In this document: piece after piece, positions 56,594 through 64,000 of the stretch
How positions within the stretch are numbered: position 1 is the first letter of the stretch
Layout of the letters: every line of letters starts with the position of its first letter
DNA from: Variovorax sp037204085
GTDB lineage: Bacteria > Pseudomonadota > Gammaproteobacteria > Burkholderiales > Burkholderiaceae_C
Length of the DNA: 64,000 nt
Assembly: GCF_037204085.1 (NCBI RefSeq)
Contig: NZ_JBBCBW010000014.1
Coordinates: 73,303-137,302 of the forward strand
Direction of reading: 5' to 3'
The notes under the pieces: model-generated
The model's input: only the letters and a program-made list of their open reading frames with translations
Told to the model about the DNA's origin: nothing
The model's database searches: none
Program-made: the position numbers and the translations under genes

Positions 56594-57958
56594 TCAGGCG
56601 CCGTGCCGCAGCAGGAAGCCGCTGGCAGGCGCGATCCATTCGACCTCGCCGCCGGCCTGCACGGCGGCTGCACCCATTGCGCCGGTGAACAGCGTGCGCT
56701 CCTCGGGCAGCAGAAACTGAAGCGCGGCAGGTGAAGCGTCGCCCGGGGCCGATTGGGCCACCAGCGTGGCGCCGCCCATGTCGAGCGATTCGCCAGGAGA
56801 AGGCCACAGCACCACGGCACCAGGCCACGACGATCGCAGGCTTTCTAGCGCTTTCTCGGCAGCCGCTGTGCGCGGCGCGGTCGAGAGCAGCCATCGCACC
56901 TCTCCCGGCGCTGCGTTGCGCAGCAGGTCGCTCGGCGCCGTGCCGTGCAGCAGCGGGGCGATCAATGCCCACGCGCCGCTTTCGCCGCCGACAAAATAGC
57001 TGTTCGAACCCGGCTCCGCCGACGATGCGCCGGCGCTGTCCGTCACGCGCCGCACGCGTGCGGACAACTGCATCACCAGGCCGGCCTCGAGTGCATAGCG
57101 CGCATGGCCGGTGCCGTCTGGGTCGAGGCGGCCGATTTCCTGGTAGGCCGGCTCGTCGATGTTTACCGCGCGTCGCCCTGCGGGTCCGTCGGCAAGGCGG
57201 GGCATGTTCAGCACAATGCCGGCCAGGCCGCGCGCATGGGCCATGCAGCTGGCGGTGGTTTCGAATGCGGCCAGCTGCTCGAGCGTGCGGCGCGTCACGT
57301 TCATCAGCTTGAGCCCGCGGTCCGGATGCACCGCATCGGCCGGCTTGAGCCACATGTGTTCGACGGTTTCGCGGCCGTCGGGTTTCACGCTTTGCCCGGC
57401 CGGCATCTCCGCGATAAAAAAGCGGGTGTCGAACCGGCGCGGCATGCCGGGCGGCGTAAGCCAGTGGCTGAAGTAGGCGAGCCGGTCGACCGCGAGCCGC
57501 CAGCCTTGCGCGTCGCACATGGCCAGCAGCGCGTCGGTGCCTTGCTCTGCGGCGTGCCGCATGGCGTCGAGGCGCGCGGCGGGCAGCCGGTCGAGTTCGA
57601 CCACGCGGTCTTCGGCATCGCAGGCGAACAGCACGCCCGCTTCCTCGAAGCATTCGCGCACGGCGGCGGCGTAGTAGTCGAGTCCGCCTTCGGCCACGCC
57701 GAGCCGCCTGCTCGCGCCTGCGTCATCGAGTCCCTTGCACATCAGGTGCAGGCTGCGGTCGTGCGTATCGACCACGCCGCCGGGGAACACGCTGGCGCCG
57801 CTGTTCTGGTCGTCGGCTTTTTCAGCACGGCGCAGCATCAGCACTTCCATGCCGTTGGCGCCGTCGCGCAAGAGGATCAACGTGGCCGCAATGCGGATGG
57901 GGCGGGGTGCTGGCTGCGGCGGGCTCGCCGGGGCCGTTGCCGATGGCTTGGCATTCAT
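56594..57958 (-). CDS. Nudix hydrolase fused to a degenerate MBL-fold-like domain
   Basis: The 454-residue protein has an N-terminal Nudix domain (about 20-265) of the NUDT19 type, with GASVFPGGVVD and the Nudix core RECFEEAGVLF; the first Glu of the classical Nudix box is not present, as in that subfamily. Residues about 300-450 have the layout of a metallo-beta-lactamase domain: GSNSYFVGGESG, a region where HxHxDH would lie (RWLLSTAPRTAA), and LQFLLPEERTLFTGAMG. The metal-binding His and Asp are missing, so this half is likely catalytically dead. Confidence 0.75.
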   Translation of the reverse strand: MNAKPSATAPASPPQPAPRPIRIAATLILLRDGANGMEVLMLRRAEKADDQNSGASVFPGGVVDTHDRSLHLMCKGLDDAGASRRLGVAEGGLDYYAAAVRECFEEAGVLFACDAEDRVVELDRLPAARLDAMRHAAEQGTDALLAMCDAQGWRLAVDRLAYFSHWLTPPGMPRRFDTRFFIAEMPAGQSVKPDGRETVEHMWLKPADAVHPDRGLKLMNVTRRTLEQLAAFETTASCMAHARGLAGIVLNMPRLADGPAGRRAVNIDEPAYQEIGRLDPDGTGHARYALEAGLVMQLSARVRRVTDSAGASSAEPGSNSYFVGGESGAWALIAPLLHGTAPSDLLRNAAPGEVRWLLSTAPRTAAAEKALESLRSSWPGAVVLWPSPGESLDMGGATLVAQSAPGDASPAALQFLLPEERTLFTGAMGAAAVQAGGEVEWIAPASGFLLRHGA

Positions 57959-58009
57959 GGGCGCCGATTGTCGGCCAACCGGCGCCAGGCTTTTCGCTGC
58001 ACTTTCGCT

Positions 58010-58201
58010 TCAGTCCTTGGGTGTCAACTGTCCTGCCGCGCCGCCGGCGGAAGAGTTGGCGGACTTGCCGAGCGATGCGCCTTCGTTGACCTTGGGCGTG
58101 GCAACCGGGCCTTCGGATTTCTTGGCAACGGGCACCCCCTGGCTCGTTGCGGGCTGAACGGTGCGCGGAGCGCGGGTTTGCTTTTGCTTCGATGGGCTCA
58201 T
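58010..58201 (-). CDS. Small basic disordered protein
   Basis: The 63-residue product is rich in Lys, Pro, Ser and Gly, with repeated short KSEGPVAT-type segments and no hydrophobic core. A strong AGGAGG site at a good distance precedes the ATG. It is not recognised. Confidence 0.6.
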   Translation of the reverse strand: MSPSKQKQTRAPRTVQPATSQGVPVAKKSEGPVATPKVNEGASLGKSANSSAGGAAGQLTPKD

Positions 58202-58294
58202 TCATGCCTCCTGAACGGACCCACCTTAACTACGCCTCTGCATGCTGATGTCGGACAGCCTGCATGCCGGCGTAGGACGCGGCGCGAACATGGC

Positions 58295-59017
58295 CTAGAT
58301 CGCGCGCTGGTTCACCCGCTTGGCAAGCTCTTCGGCGCTTTCCCGGCGTTCGCTGTAGCGGTCGACCAGGTAGCCGGCCGTATCGCGCGTGAGCAGGGTG
58401 AACTTCACGAGTTCTTCCATCACGTCGACCACCCGCTCGTAGTAAGAAGAGGGCTTCATTCGCCCGGCTTCGTCGAACTCGAGAAAAGCCTTGGCAACGG
58501 AGGACTGGTTGGGAATGGTGAGCATGCGCATCCACCGCCCGAGCACGCGCAGCTGGTTCACCGCATTGAACGACTGCGAGCCGCCCGACACCTGCATGAC
58601 CGCAAGCGTCTTGCCCTGCGTGGGCCTCACGGCGCCCATGCTCAGCGGAATCCAGTCGATCTGCGCTTTCATGATGCCGGTCATCGAACCGTGTCGTTCT
58701 GGCGAGCACCACACCATGCCTTCGGCCCATTGCGCCAGGTCGCGCAGCTCCTGCACCTTGGGATGGTCGTCGGGGGCGCTGTCCGGCAGGGGCAGTCCGG
58801 CCGGGTTGAAGATGCGCGTCTCGCCGCCCATGGCCTGCAGCAACCGCGCGGCTTCCTCGGTCAGCAAGCGGCTGTAGGAGCGGTCGCGCAGCGATCCGTA
58901 CAGCAGCAGAAAGCGCGGTGCATGGCGCGCCGGCGGGTTGCTGGAGAGGCGCTCGCGCGAGGGCCGGTCGAACAGGGCGGCATCGATGTTCGGAAGCTCA
59001 GGCAGCGGGTTTGACAC
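58295..59017 (-). CDS. arsH: ArsH-type NADPH-dependent FMN reductase
   Basis: The 240-residue flavoprotein has FLLLYGSLRDRSYSRLLTEE, CSPERHGSMTGIMKAQIDWI and VMQVSGGSQSFNAVNQL, the ArsH signatures. It oxidises trivalent organoarsenicals or acts as an FMN reductase in arsenic resistance. A GTG start at 59017 is preferred because GGAGGG lies seven bases before it; ATG 59032 would add five residues. It overlaps arsC by 20 bases. Confidence 0.93.
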   Translation of the reverse strand: MSNPLPELPNIDAALFDRPSRERLSSNPPARHAPRFLLLYGSLRDRSYSRLLTEEAARLLQAMGGETRIFNPAGLPLPDSAPDDHPKVQELRDLAQWAEGMVWCSPERHGSMTGIMKAQIDWIPLSMGAVRPTQGKTLAVMQVSGGSQSFNAVNQLRVLGRWMRMLTIPNQSSVAKAFLEFDEAGRMKPSSYYERVVDVMEELVKFTLLTRDTAGYLVDRYSERRESAEELAKRVNQRAI

Positions 59018-59444
59018 GGCGACCCTCCGCATCGATGACGACTTCGCCGTCTTCCTTGGTGAAGGGGGCCTTCTGCGGCGAAGGAAGAATGTCGAGCACT
59101 TCTTCGGATGGGCGACACAGCCGGGTGCCCAGGGGTGTGACCACGATGGGCCGGTTGATCAGGATGGGGTGCGCGAGCATGAAGTCGACCAGTTGTTCGT
59201 CCGTCCACTTTGGATCGGCCAGCCCGAGTTCGGCATAGGGTGTTCCCTTTTCGCGGAGCAGCGCGCGGGGCGGCATCTTCATGGCGGCGAGCAGTTCGAG
59301 CAGCGTCTCCTTGCCGGGCGGCGTCTTCAGGTATTCGACGACGCGGGGCTCTTCGCCACTGTTGCGGATCAGTGCCAGCGTGTTGCGCGAGGTGCCGCAC
59401 GCGGGGTTGTGAAAGATGGTGATGGATGAGGTGGGCGATTGCAT
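58998..59444 (-). CDS. arsC: Arsenate reductase, glutaredoxin-dependent (ArsC)
   Basis: The 148-residue protein has the thioredoxin-fold active site FHNPACGTSRNT with catalytic Cys16, and later segments (RPIVVTPLG, LCRPSEEVLDIL) typical of ArsC. It reduces arsenate to arsenite using glutathione/glutaredoxin, for export by Acr3. It sits divergent from arsR with only 29 bases between start codons and has no ribosome site, so a leaderless mRNA is possible. Confidence 0.95.
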   Translation of the reverse strand: MQSPTSSITIFHNPACGTSRNTLALIRNSGEEPRVVEYLKTPPGKETLLELLAAMKMPPRALLREKGTPYAELGLADPKWTDEQLVDFMLAHPILINRPIVVTPLGTRLCRPSEEVLDILPSPQKAPFTKEDGEVVIDAEGRRVKPAA

Positions 59445-59467
59445 TCTTGCAATTATGCAACTATTAT
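59439..59467 (+). promoter_or_regulatory. Candidate leaderless arsR promoter with palindromic operator
   Basis: A -35-like TTGCAT (59439-59444) and a -10-like TATTAT (59462-59467) are separated by 17 bases. The predicted start is seven bases after the -10, at 59474, the A of the arsR ATG. The spacer holds a near-palindrome, TTGCA-ATTA-TGCAA (59447-59460), where a repressor would block polymerase. No ribosome site precedes arsR. Confidence 0.5.
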
Positions 59468-59473
59468 TGAACT

Positions 59474-59797
59474 ATGGAAGAGCAAGACATCGTCAAGTCC
59501 CTGGCCGCACTGGCCCAGCCCGTGCGCCTTCAGGTGTTTCGCGCGCTGGTGGTGGCGGGCCCCGCGGGCCTCACCCCCGGCGCGCTGGTCGATGCGCTGG
59601 ACGTGCAGGCCACCAGCCTCTCGTTCCACCTCAAGGAACTGACCCATTCCGGCCTTGTGACGCAAGAGCGAAGCGGCCGCAACCTGATTTACCGCGCCGC
59701 CTTCGAGCAGATGAACGCGCTCATCGGCTACCTCACCGAAAACTGCTGCCAAGGCGAGGCTTGCCTGCCCGCGGCGGCCCAGGCTTGTGAGTGCTGA
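59474..59797 (+). CDS. arsR: ArsR-family arsenic-responsive repressor
   Basis: The 107-residue winged-helix protein has ALAQPVRLQVFRALVVAGPA and a recognition helix DVQATSLSFHLKELTHSGLV. The classical ELCVCDL site is not present; instead Cys pairs lie at the C-terminus (ENCCQGEAC and QACEC), which probably bind arsenite. It represses its own promoter and likely the divergent arsC-arsH. It ends one base before the acr3 start. Confidence 0.93.
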   Translation: MEEQDIVKSLAALAQPVRLQVFRALVVAGPAGLTPGALVDALDVQATSLSFHLKELTHSGLVTQERSGRNLIYRAAFEQMNALIGYLTENCCQGEACLPAAAQACEC

Positions 59798-59798
59798 A

Positions 59799-60881
59799 AT
59801 GAGCGCCCATGCCGCTACGGCCCCTGCATCGTCCGCACCGCCACCGGGTATCGGCTTCTTCGAGCGCTATCTCACGGTGTGGGTTGCGCTGTGCATCGTG
59901 GCCGGCATTGCACTGGGCCAATGGCTGCCCGGCGTGTTCCACGGCATTGCGTCGCTGGAGGTGGCCAAGGTCAACGTGCCGGTGGGAGTGCTCATCTGGG
60001 TGATGATCATCCCGATGCTGCTGAAGATCGACTTCGCGGCGCTCGGGCAGGTCAAGGCGCATTGGCGCGGCATCGGCGTTACGCTGTTCATCAACTGGGC
60101 CGTCAAGCCCTTTTCGATGGCGCTGCTGGGGTGGATTTTCATTCGCCATGTGTTCGCGCCGCTGCTGCCGCCGTCGCAGCTCGACAGCTACATCGCGGGC
60201 CTCATCCTGCTGGCGGCCGCGCCGTGCACGGCCATGGTGTTCGTGTGGAGCCAGCTGTGCAAGGGCGACCCGTACTTCACGCTCTCGCAGGTGGCGCTCA
60301 ACGACGCGATCATGGTGGTGGCCTTTGCGCCGGTGGTCGCGCTCTTGCTGGGCCTCTCGTCGATCACCGTGCCATGGGACACGCTGCTGACTTCGGTCGG
60401 CCTGTACATCGTGGTGCCGGTGATCATTGCGCAGTTGCTGCGAAAGCAACTGCTCAAGAAGGGCACGGCGCACTTCCAGGCGGTGGCGGCGCGGCTCGGT
60501 CCGTGGTCGATCTCGGCGCTGCTGCTCACGCTGGTGCTGCTGTTCGCCTTCCAGGGCGAAGCCATCATCGGCCAGCCGCTGGTGATTGCGCTGCTCGCGG
60601 TGCCCATCCTCATCCAGGTGTTCCTGAATTCGGGCCTGGCCTATCTGCTCAACCGCAAGCTGGGCGTGGCGCACTGCGTGGCCGGTCCGTCGGCGCTGAT
60701 CGGCGCCAGCAACTTCTTCGAGCTTGCGGTGGCCACGGCCATCAGCCTGTTCGGCTTTCAGTCGGGCGCCGCGCTGGCGACGGTGGTGGGTGTGCTGATC
60801 GAAGTGCCGGTGATGCTGCTGGTGGTTGCCGTGGTCAACCGGTCCCAGGGGTGGTACGAACGAGGCACGAAGAAGGCCTGA
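59799..60881 (+). CDS. acr3: Acr3-family arsenite efflux permease
   Basis: The 360-residue protein has about ten membrane helices. The conserved Cys is in LLAAAPCTAMVFVWS (near residue 143), and other Acr3 marks are FINWAVKPFSMALLGW and GASNFFELAVA. It exports arsenite from the cytosol. The start at 59799 is the first codon after arsR; a GTG at 59787 is an alternative. It is often named ArsB, but the family is Acr3. Confidence 0.95.
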   Translation: MSAHAATAPASSAPPPGIGFFERYLTVWVALCIVAGIALGQWLPGVFHGIASLEVAKVNVPVGVLIWVMIIPMLLKIDFAALGQVKAHWRGIGVTLFINWAVKPFSMALLGWIFIRHVFAPLLPPSQLDSYIAGLILLAAAPCTAMVFVWSQLCKGDPYFTLSQVALNDAIMVVAFAPVVALLLGLSSITVPWDTLLTSVGLYIVVPVIIAQLLRKQLLKKGTAHFQAVAARLGPWSISALLLTLVLLFAFQGEAIIGQPLVIALLAVPILIQVFLNSGLAYLLNRKLGVAHCVAGPSALIGASNFFELAVATAISLFGFQSGAALATVVGVLIEVPVMLLVVAVVNRSQGWYERGTKKA

Positions 60882-60932
60882 GCGGAAGGGTGCGATCGCA
60901 GCCGTGCTTGATGTGCCTCTTAGCGTGCGTCC

Positions 60933-63572
60933 TCATCGCCCGCCCATCACCGGCCCCTGCTGCTGGTTGGCTTGCGCTGCGGCCTGTGTCCGAATCTCGC
61001 TCATTATTTGCTCCCGCTGCTGGTCGGTTCGCAGGATGTGCTGATCGCTCTGCTGAACGTTGGGTGCGGGCTGGCTGATGTCCATCTGTGCTGGCACGGC
61101 AAAGAGCGAGCGGGAGGCGAAGACCACCGACGTGTCGCCAATATAAATACCCGACAGGTCTTTCTCCGTAATTCTCGACCGGTGGCAGGCGGCCGTGCCT
61201 TGGGCCAGGCGTTCTTCGGAGGTGCCCTTCGGGAGGAGGTCTTTGAGGGTGCTGTACAGCGCATTTTGCGGATGACTCGGGTCGCTGAACTCGCGCAGCA
61301 ACGGGCGGCTCGTGTCAGGCACGGCAGCGGCTGATATCTGCTTGCCGTGCGTACCAGCCTCCAAATCTTGCCGGCTGTCTCGGCCTTGCGCGAGTTGTGT
61401 CGTCCCAGGTTGATCGCGCTGATCCCTCTCATCGCGCTCATCCCACCGCGCCAGGCCGTCGTGTCCGCGCTCTGCAGCCATGCGTGCCATCTGCTGTCGC
61501 GTCGCGGCCAATTCGGCCTGCGCCGCAACGGCCTGGGCCTGTGCCGCAGCCGCCTGGGCTTGCGCTGCGGCCACCTGGGCTTGCGCCGCCGCAATGGTTG
61601 CGGCATCGCCCTGAGGGTTCGAGTGCACCGGGGCCGCCACTGAGGCGTGGGTTGTCGGCGAGTGCATCGCCTCGGCGCCAGCGGCCGGCCGCGCAGCGCT
61701 GACATGCGCTTGTGCCACAGGTGCCTCCTCCAGCAAACGCCTTGGCGAATGGTCCTGTGCGCGCTCCTGCGTGCGCTCCACCGAGGGCTGTGGCAGCTTG
61801 GGCTCGTTCTTGAACCGCTCCCTGTCCTGCGCCAGCGCAATCTCCAGGTCGCGCATATGGGCCTGCTCCTGCGCCAGGTGCATCCGGTACAACGGGCTGC
61901 TCTTGTCCATCTGGGATGTATCCAGCTTGCCCACGGGCCGCAACGAGCCCGGCGAAATCTGCTCGGGTTCGTCGCGGCGCCGGTGCGCCTCGGCAAAGCT
62001 CATGCCGCCTGGAGTGGGCACGATGCGCGATTCATGCGTGGTGATCTGGGGAATGGGTTCCTGCTGCGCAGGAGCCTGTGCAGGCGCAGGCGTCCTGAAC
62101 GAACCGGGGATGACGTGGACAGAGCCCTCTTCGTTCGGTGCGGGGTTCTGCGGCGCCGCACTTTGCAATTCCGTGCCATCGGCCGCGTAGTTTCGAACGG
62201 CGGTTGCCGACTGCGTGACGTTGCCCGCACCATCGCGCCGGGTGATGGTCTCGGTTTCGGTGTAGTGGCCGGTTGCGTCATCGCGAGCCCAGATGGTCGT
62301 GTGGGCCCTGCCTTCATGAATTACCGTTGCGGCCTGTCCCAGAGGCGAGCCGTCGGGAGCGAACCCGTCCTCGACGGATGGGCCGCCAGCCTTGGCGGGT
62401 GTGCCCCCGGCTTGCTCCATGACACCCGTCTCGCGGTTGAGCGTCCAGTGAACGCCGCTTTGATAGTCGCTGGTTGCCACCAGGCGAAAGCCGTCTGGAG
62501 ACGCACTGTGGTTCTCGTAGGTTTTCTCGCCGAGAAGCTCGCCGCGCGCTCTGTCGACTTCCTGCACGATGCGGCTGGCGGAGCCATCGGCATTGCGCAC
62601 GTCCAGGATGTTCAGGGCCTGGCCCGGCTCGGGCGACCGAGCCCAGGTCTGGGTGGCGTTGGCACCGATGGCGGAGGGCGTGCCCCACAGCAGGCCGTTG
62701 AGGCCCATGCTGTTGGTCGACTGGATCTCGCTGCGCGCAAATGCTTCCCGCAAAGCTTCGCGCTGCTGCTGGGCGACCTCTGCCCGAGCCTGGGCCAGTT
62801 GCGATTCGAAGCCCGCTGCCCGAAGGTAGCTGCCGGTGAGTTCGGCCGCCCTGGCACCGCTGACGACCTCCACATAGCGACTGGGCAAGGCGGGGTTGTC
62901 CTGGATCGAGAACCAGGTGTATTTGCCTTCGATCTGCACCAGCGCGTACTGGCTTCCGTCCGACGTGGTCACGGCCGGTGTCAGTGCCGTGTCATTGGGT
63001 AAGGTCAGCGGCGGGCCGAGCTTGTCAGGAGTGTCGCCGCCCGTCAGGTAGGCGCCGAGGGACTTGGCGCCTTGAGCGCCAACGAAGGCGCCGAACCCGC
63101 CACCGACAAGGGCGCCTATCGCACCCACAAACGGTCCTCCAAGTGCCGAGCCAGCGGTGCCAAACGCTTTCGCACCAGCTGCAGCTCCAGAAGCTTGCCC
63201 TGCGACCCCTAGCCCTTCTGTGGCAGTCTCAGCTCCATTGCCTTGCACAACATGTTGGCCAACGTTGATCGCGTCATTGAAACCTCCTACCACCGTAGCC
63301 GCCGACACGATGCGGCCTGCGATGAGCGTCGCAGAAGATATGCCGACCGAGGCGCTTGCAGCGCCATGCTTAATGCCAGATACGACAGCCGATGGTCCGT
63401 CGGAAAACACTTCTACCGTGTCAATGCGTTGACGCGGCATCGCCGTACTGAGAATGGCGGCGTTGACTTCGAAGCTGCCGCCGTGGGCAATCGCTGTGAT
63501 CGATCCTTCACTGAAAAGAAAAATCTTTCCAATTTGGACCGTTGAACTCTTATCGAACTTGGGCTCGGTCAT
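60933..63572 (-). CDS. Putative toxin with XVIPCD-like type IV secretion C-terminus
   Basis: The 879-residue product has: an N-terminal domain (1-60) without known motifs; a Gly/Ala-rich hydrophobic region at about 65-190 (such as GGPFVGAIGALVGGGFGAF), suggestive of a membrane-inserting segment; a middle region rich in aromatic and charged residues; an Ala/Gln coiled-coil run at about 680-735; and a C-terminus at about 775-879 with FSDPSHPQNALYSTLKDL and a Q-rich tail, the pattern I associate with the XVIPCD signal recognised by the Xanthomonas VirD4. It starts at ATG 63572 with AAGGAGG and shares bases with the upstream stop (ATGA). The exact activity is unknown. Confidence 0.6.
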   Translation of the reverse strand: MTEPKFDKSSTVQIGKIFLFSEGSITAIAHGGSFEVNAAILSTAMPRQRIDTVEVFSDGPSAVVSGIKHGAASASVGISSATLIAGRIVSAATVVGGFNDAINVGQHVVQGNGAETATEGLGVAGQASGAAAGAKAFGTAGSALGGPFVGAIGALVGGGFGAFVGAQGAKSLGAYLTGGDTPDKLGPPLTLPNDTALTPAVTTSDGSQYALVQIEGKYTWFSIQDNPALPSRYVEVVSGARAAELTGSYLRAAGFESQLAQARAEVAQQQREALREAFARSEIQSTNSMGLNGLLWGTPSAIGANATQTWARSPEPGQALNILDVRNADGSASRIVQEVDRARGELLGEKTYENHSASPDGFRLVATSDYQSGVHWTLNRETGVMEQAGGTPAKAGGPSVEDGFAPDGSPLGQAATVIHEGRAHTTIWARDDATGHYTETETITRRDGAGNVTQSATAVRNYAADGTELQSAAPQNPAPNEEGSVHVIPGSFRTPAPAQAPAQQEPIPQITTHESRIVPTPGGMSFAEAHRRRDEPEQISPGSLRPVGKLDTSQMDKSSPLYRMHLAQEQAHMRDLEIALAQDRERFKNEPKLPQPSVERTQERAQDHSPRRLLEEAPVAQAHVSAARPAAGAEAMHSPTTHASVAAPVHSNPQGDAATIAAAQAQVAAAQAQAAAAQAQAVAAQAELAATRQQMARMAAERGHDGLARWDERDERDQRDQPGTTQLAQGRDSRQDLEAGTHGKQISAAAVPDTSRPLLREFSDPSHPQNALYSTLKDLLPKGTSEERLAQGTAACHRSRITEKDLSGIYIGDTSVVFASRSLFAVPAQMDISQPAPNVQQSDQHILRTDQQREQIMSEIRTQAAAQANQQQGPVMGGR

Positions 63573-63952
63573 CGCGCTCCCTCCTTCATATTTCGGGGTA
63601 TGTACCCAGTGATCCATCCTGAAAACAGGACAAGGAAGCCGGCACCAAACACAGCTGATCCAAAGACGTACACCGAACTCCCCCAGAAGCTACGTCCGAA
63701 TGTGGTGCCCAACATCAGCCTTAATTGCCGGTTTGTTACGTCTTCCATCCAGTACATCCACTGTGCACACACAACGATCGCCACACAGATAGACATGAGC
63801 CCGATTGCCTTGAACAGCGGCATGGCCCACATGGCGTAGCCGCGCTTTCGCCCGTCCCACACCAACAAGAGCGAGATTGCAAACAGGATCGGATTGCCGG
63901 CCCACAGCACTGAGAAATAGAAGGGCGGTTTCAATTCTGAAGTGCAACACAC
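63569..63952 (-). CDS. Four-helix membrane protein, candidate immunity partner (5' end disrupted)
   Basis: The 127-residue product has about four membrane helices (about 9-31, 40-62, 75-92 and 98-118), with charged cytosolic ends. Its stop overlaps the toxin-like gene start (ATGA), so the pair is translationally coupled. The GTG start at 63952 yields CCTSELK at the N-terminus, which may come from an element boundary rather than the original gene; a natural start may be lost. A membrane immunity protein would suit a membrane-targeting toxin (inference). Confidence 0.5.
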   Translation of the reverse strand: MCCTSELKPPFYFSVLWAGNPILFAISLLLVWDGRKRGYAMWAMPLFKAIGLMSICVAIVVCAQWMYWMEDVTNRQLRLMLGTTFGRSFWGSSVYVFGSAVFGAGFLVLFSGWITGYIPRNMKEGAR

Positions 63953-64000
63953 TCGAGCCTGAAGGGGAGAGCTTGCATGAACAGAAGTTACGAACAGTTG
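63930..64000 (+). mobile_element. Possible left end of an IS30-type insertion sequence
   Basis: The edge of the window holds an AAGGGGAG ribosome site and an ATG at 63977, whose first eight codons read MNRSYEQL. This resembles the start of some IS30-family transposases. The terminal repeat may begin around 63933-63950, but only one end is visible, so neither the boundary nor the family is certain. Confidence 0.35.

Overview
The window is GC-rich (my estimate is roughly 65-68% G+C) chromosomal DNA from a beta-proteobacterium. Gene content and protein style (NodD/LysR end, Ugd/Uxs sugar cluster, DUF2269 and DUF4142 stress proteins, ArsC/ArsH/Acr3) suggest Burkholderiales, most likely Comamonadaceae close to Variovorax or Ramlibacter. 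This assignment is inference; no rRNA or tRNA gene is present to anchor it.

Layout. 1-9.5 kb: the end of a LysR regulator, a small sigma-54-linked membrane peptide, and an envelope-sensing module (OmpR-type regulator, LysM-FecR protein, CHASE2 histidine kinase). This module is flanked by two paralogous OmpA-type lipoproteins, a receiver-degenerate regulator and a short YadA-type adhesin. 9.5-17.5 kb: Crp/Fnr and LuxR-type regulators, small membrane proteins, an SDR-DoxX-like fusion with a DUF2269 partner, a ZIP transporter, and a phosphatase coupled to a phosphoribosyltransferase/kinase-like fusion. 17.7-32.6 kb: a large glycan locus. It makes UDP-glucuronate and UDP-xylose (ugd, uxs), inositol phosphate (an Ino1-type synthase) and epimerised sugars, and it carries four glycosyltransferases, a methyltransferase and an apparently circularly permuted glycoside hydrolase. 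The rightward genes from 22.5 kb overlap or abut almost without gaps, so they form one long operon.

32.6-38.3 kb: stress proteins, an operon of three small proteins (two of them clearly related to each other and to a nearby orphan), and a sigma-54 island. The island contains an rpoN paralogue with a perfect -24/-12 promoter of its own, a HisKA-only membrane protein and an NtrC-type activator. 38.5-56.6 kb: two giant CheB-CheR-PAS-histidine kinase(-receiver) proteins that bracket a free CheB, a Mn-catalase, YciF- and KGG-type stress proteins, a lone SIR2 protein, a pyruvyltransferase/F420-dehydrogenase-like pair and a DUF1264 lipoprotein. 56.6-60.9 kb: a Nudix protein with a decayed metallo-beta-lactamase-like tail, and a divergent arsenic locus (arsC-arsH leftward, arsR-acr3 rightward) whose 29-bp divergent gap looks like a leaderless promoter.

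60.9-64 kb: accessory DNA. An 879-residue protein with a Q-rich C-terminus like the XVIPCD signal of Xanthomonadales type IV secretion killing effectors is translationally coupled to an upstream four-helix membrane protein, a candidate immunity protein. The 5' end of that gene runs into what looks like the left edge of an IS30-type element. This pair, the permuted hydrolase, the phosphatase/PRTase-kinase pair and the self-regulated rpoN island are the parts most likely to repay closer work.
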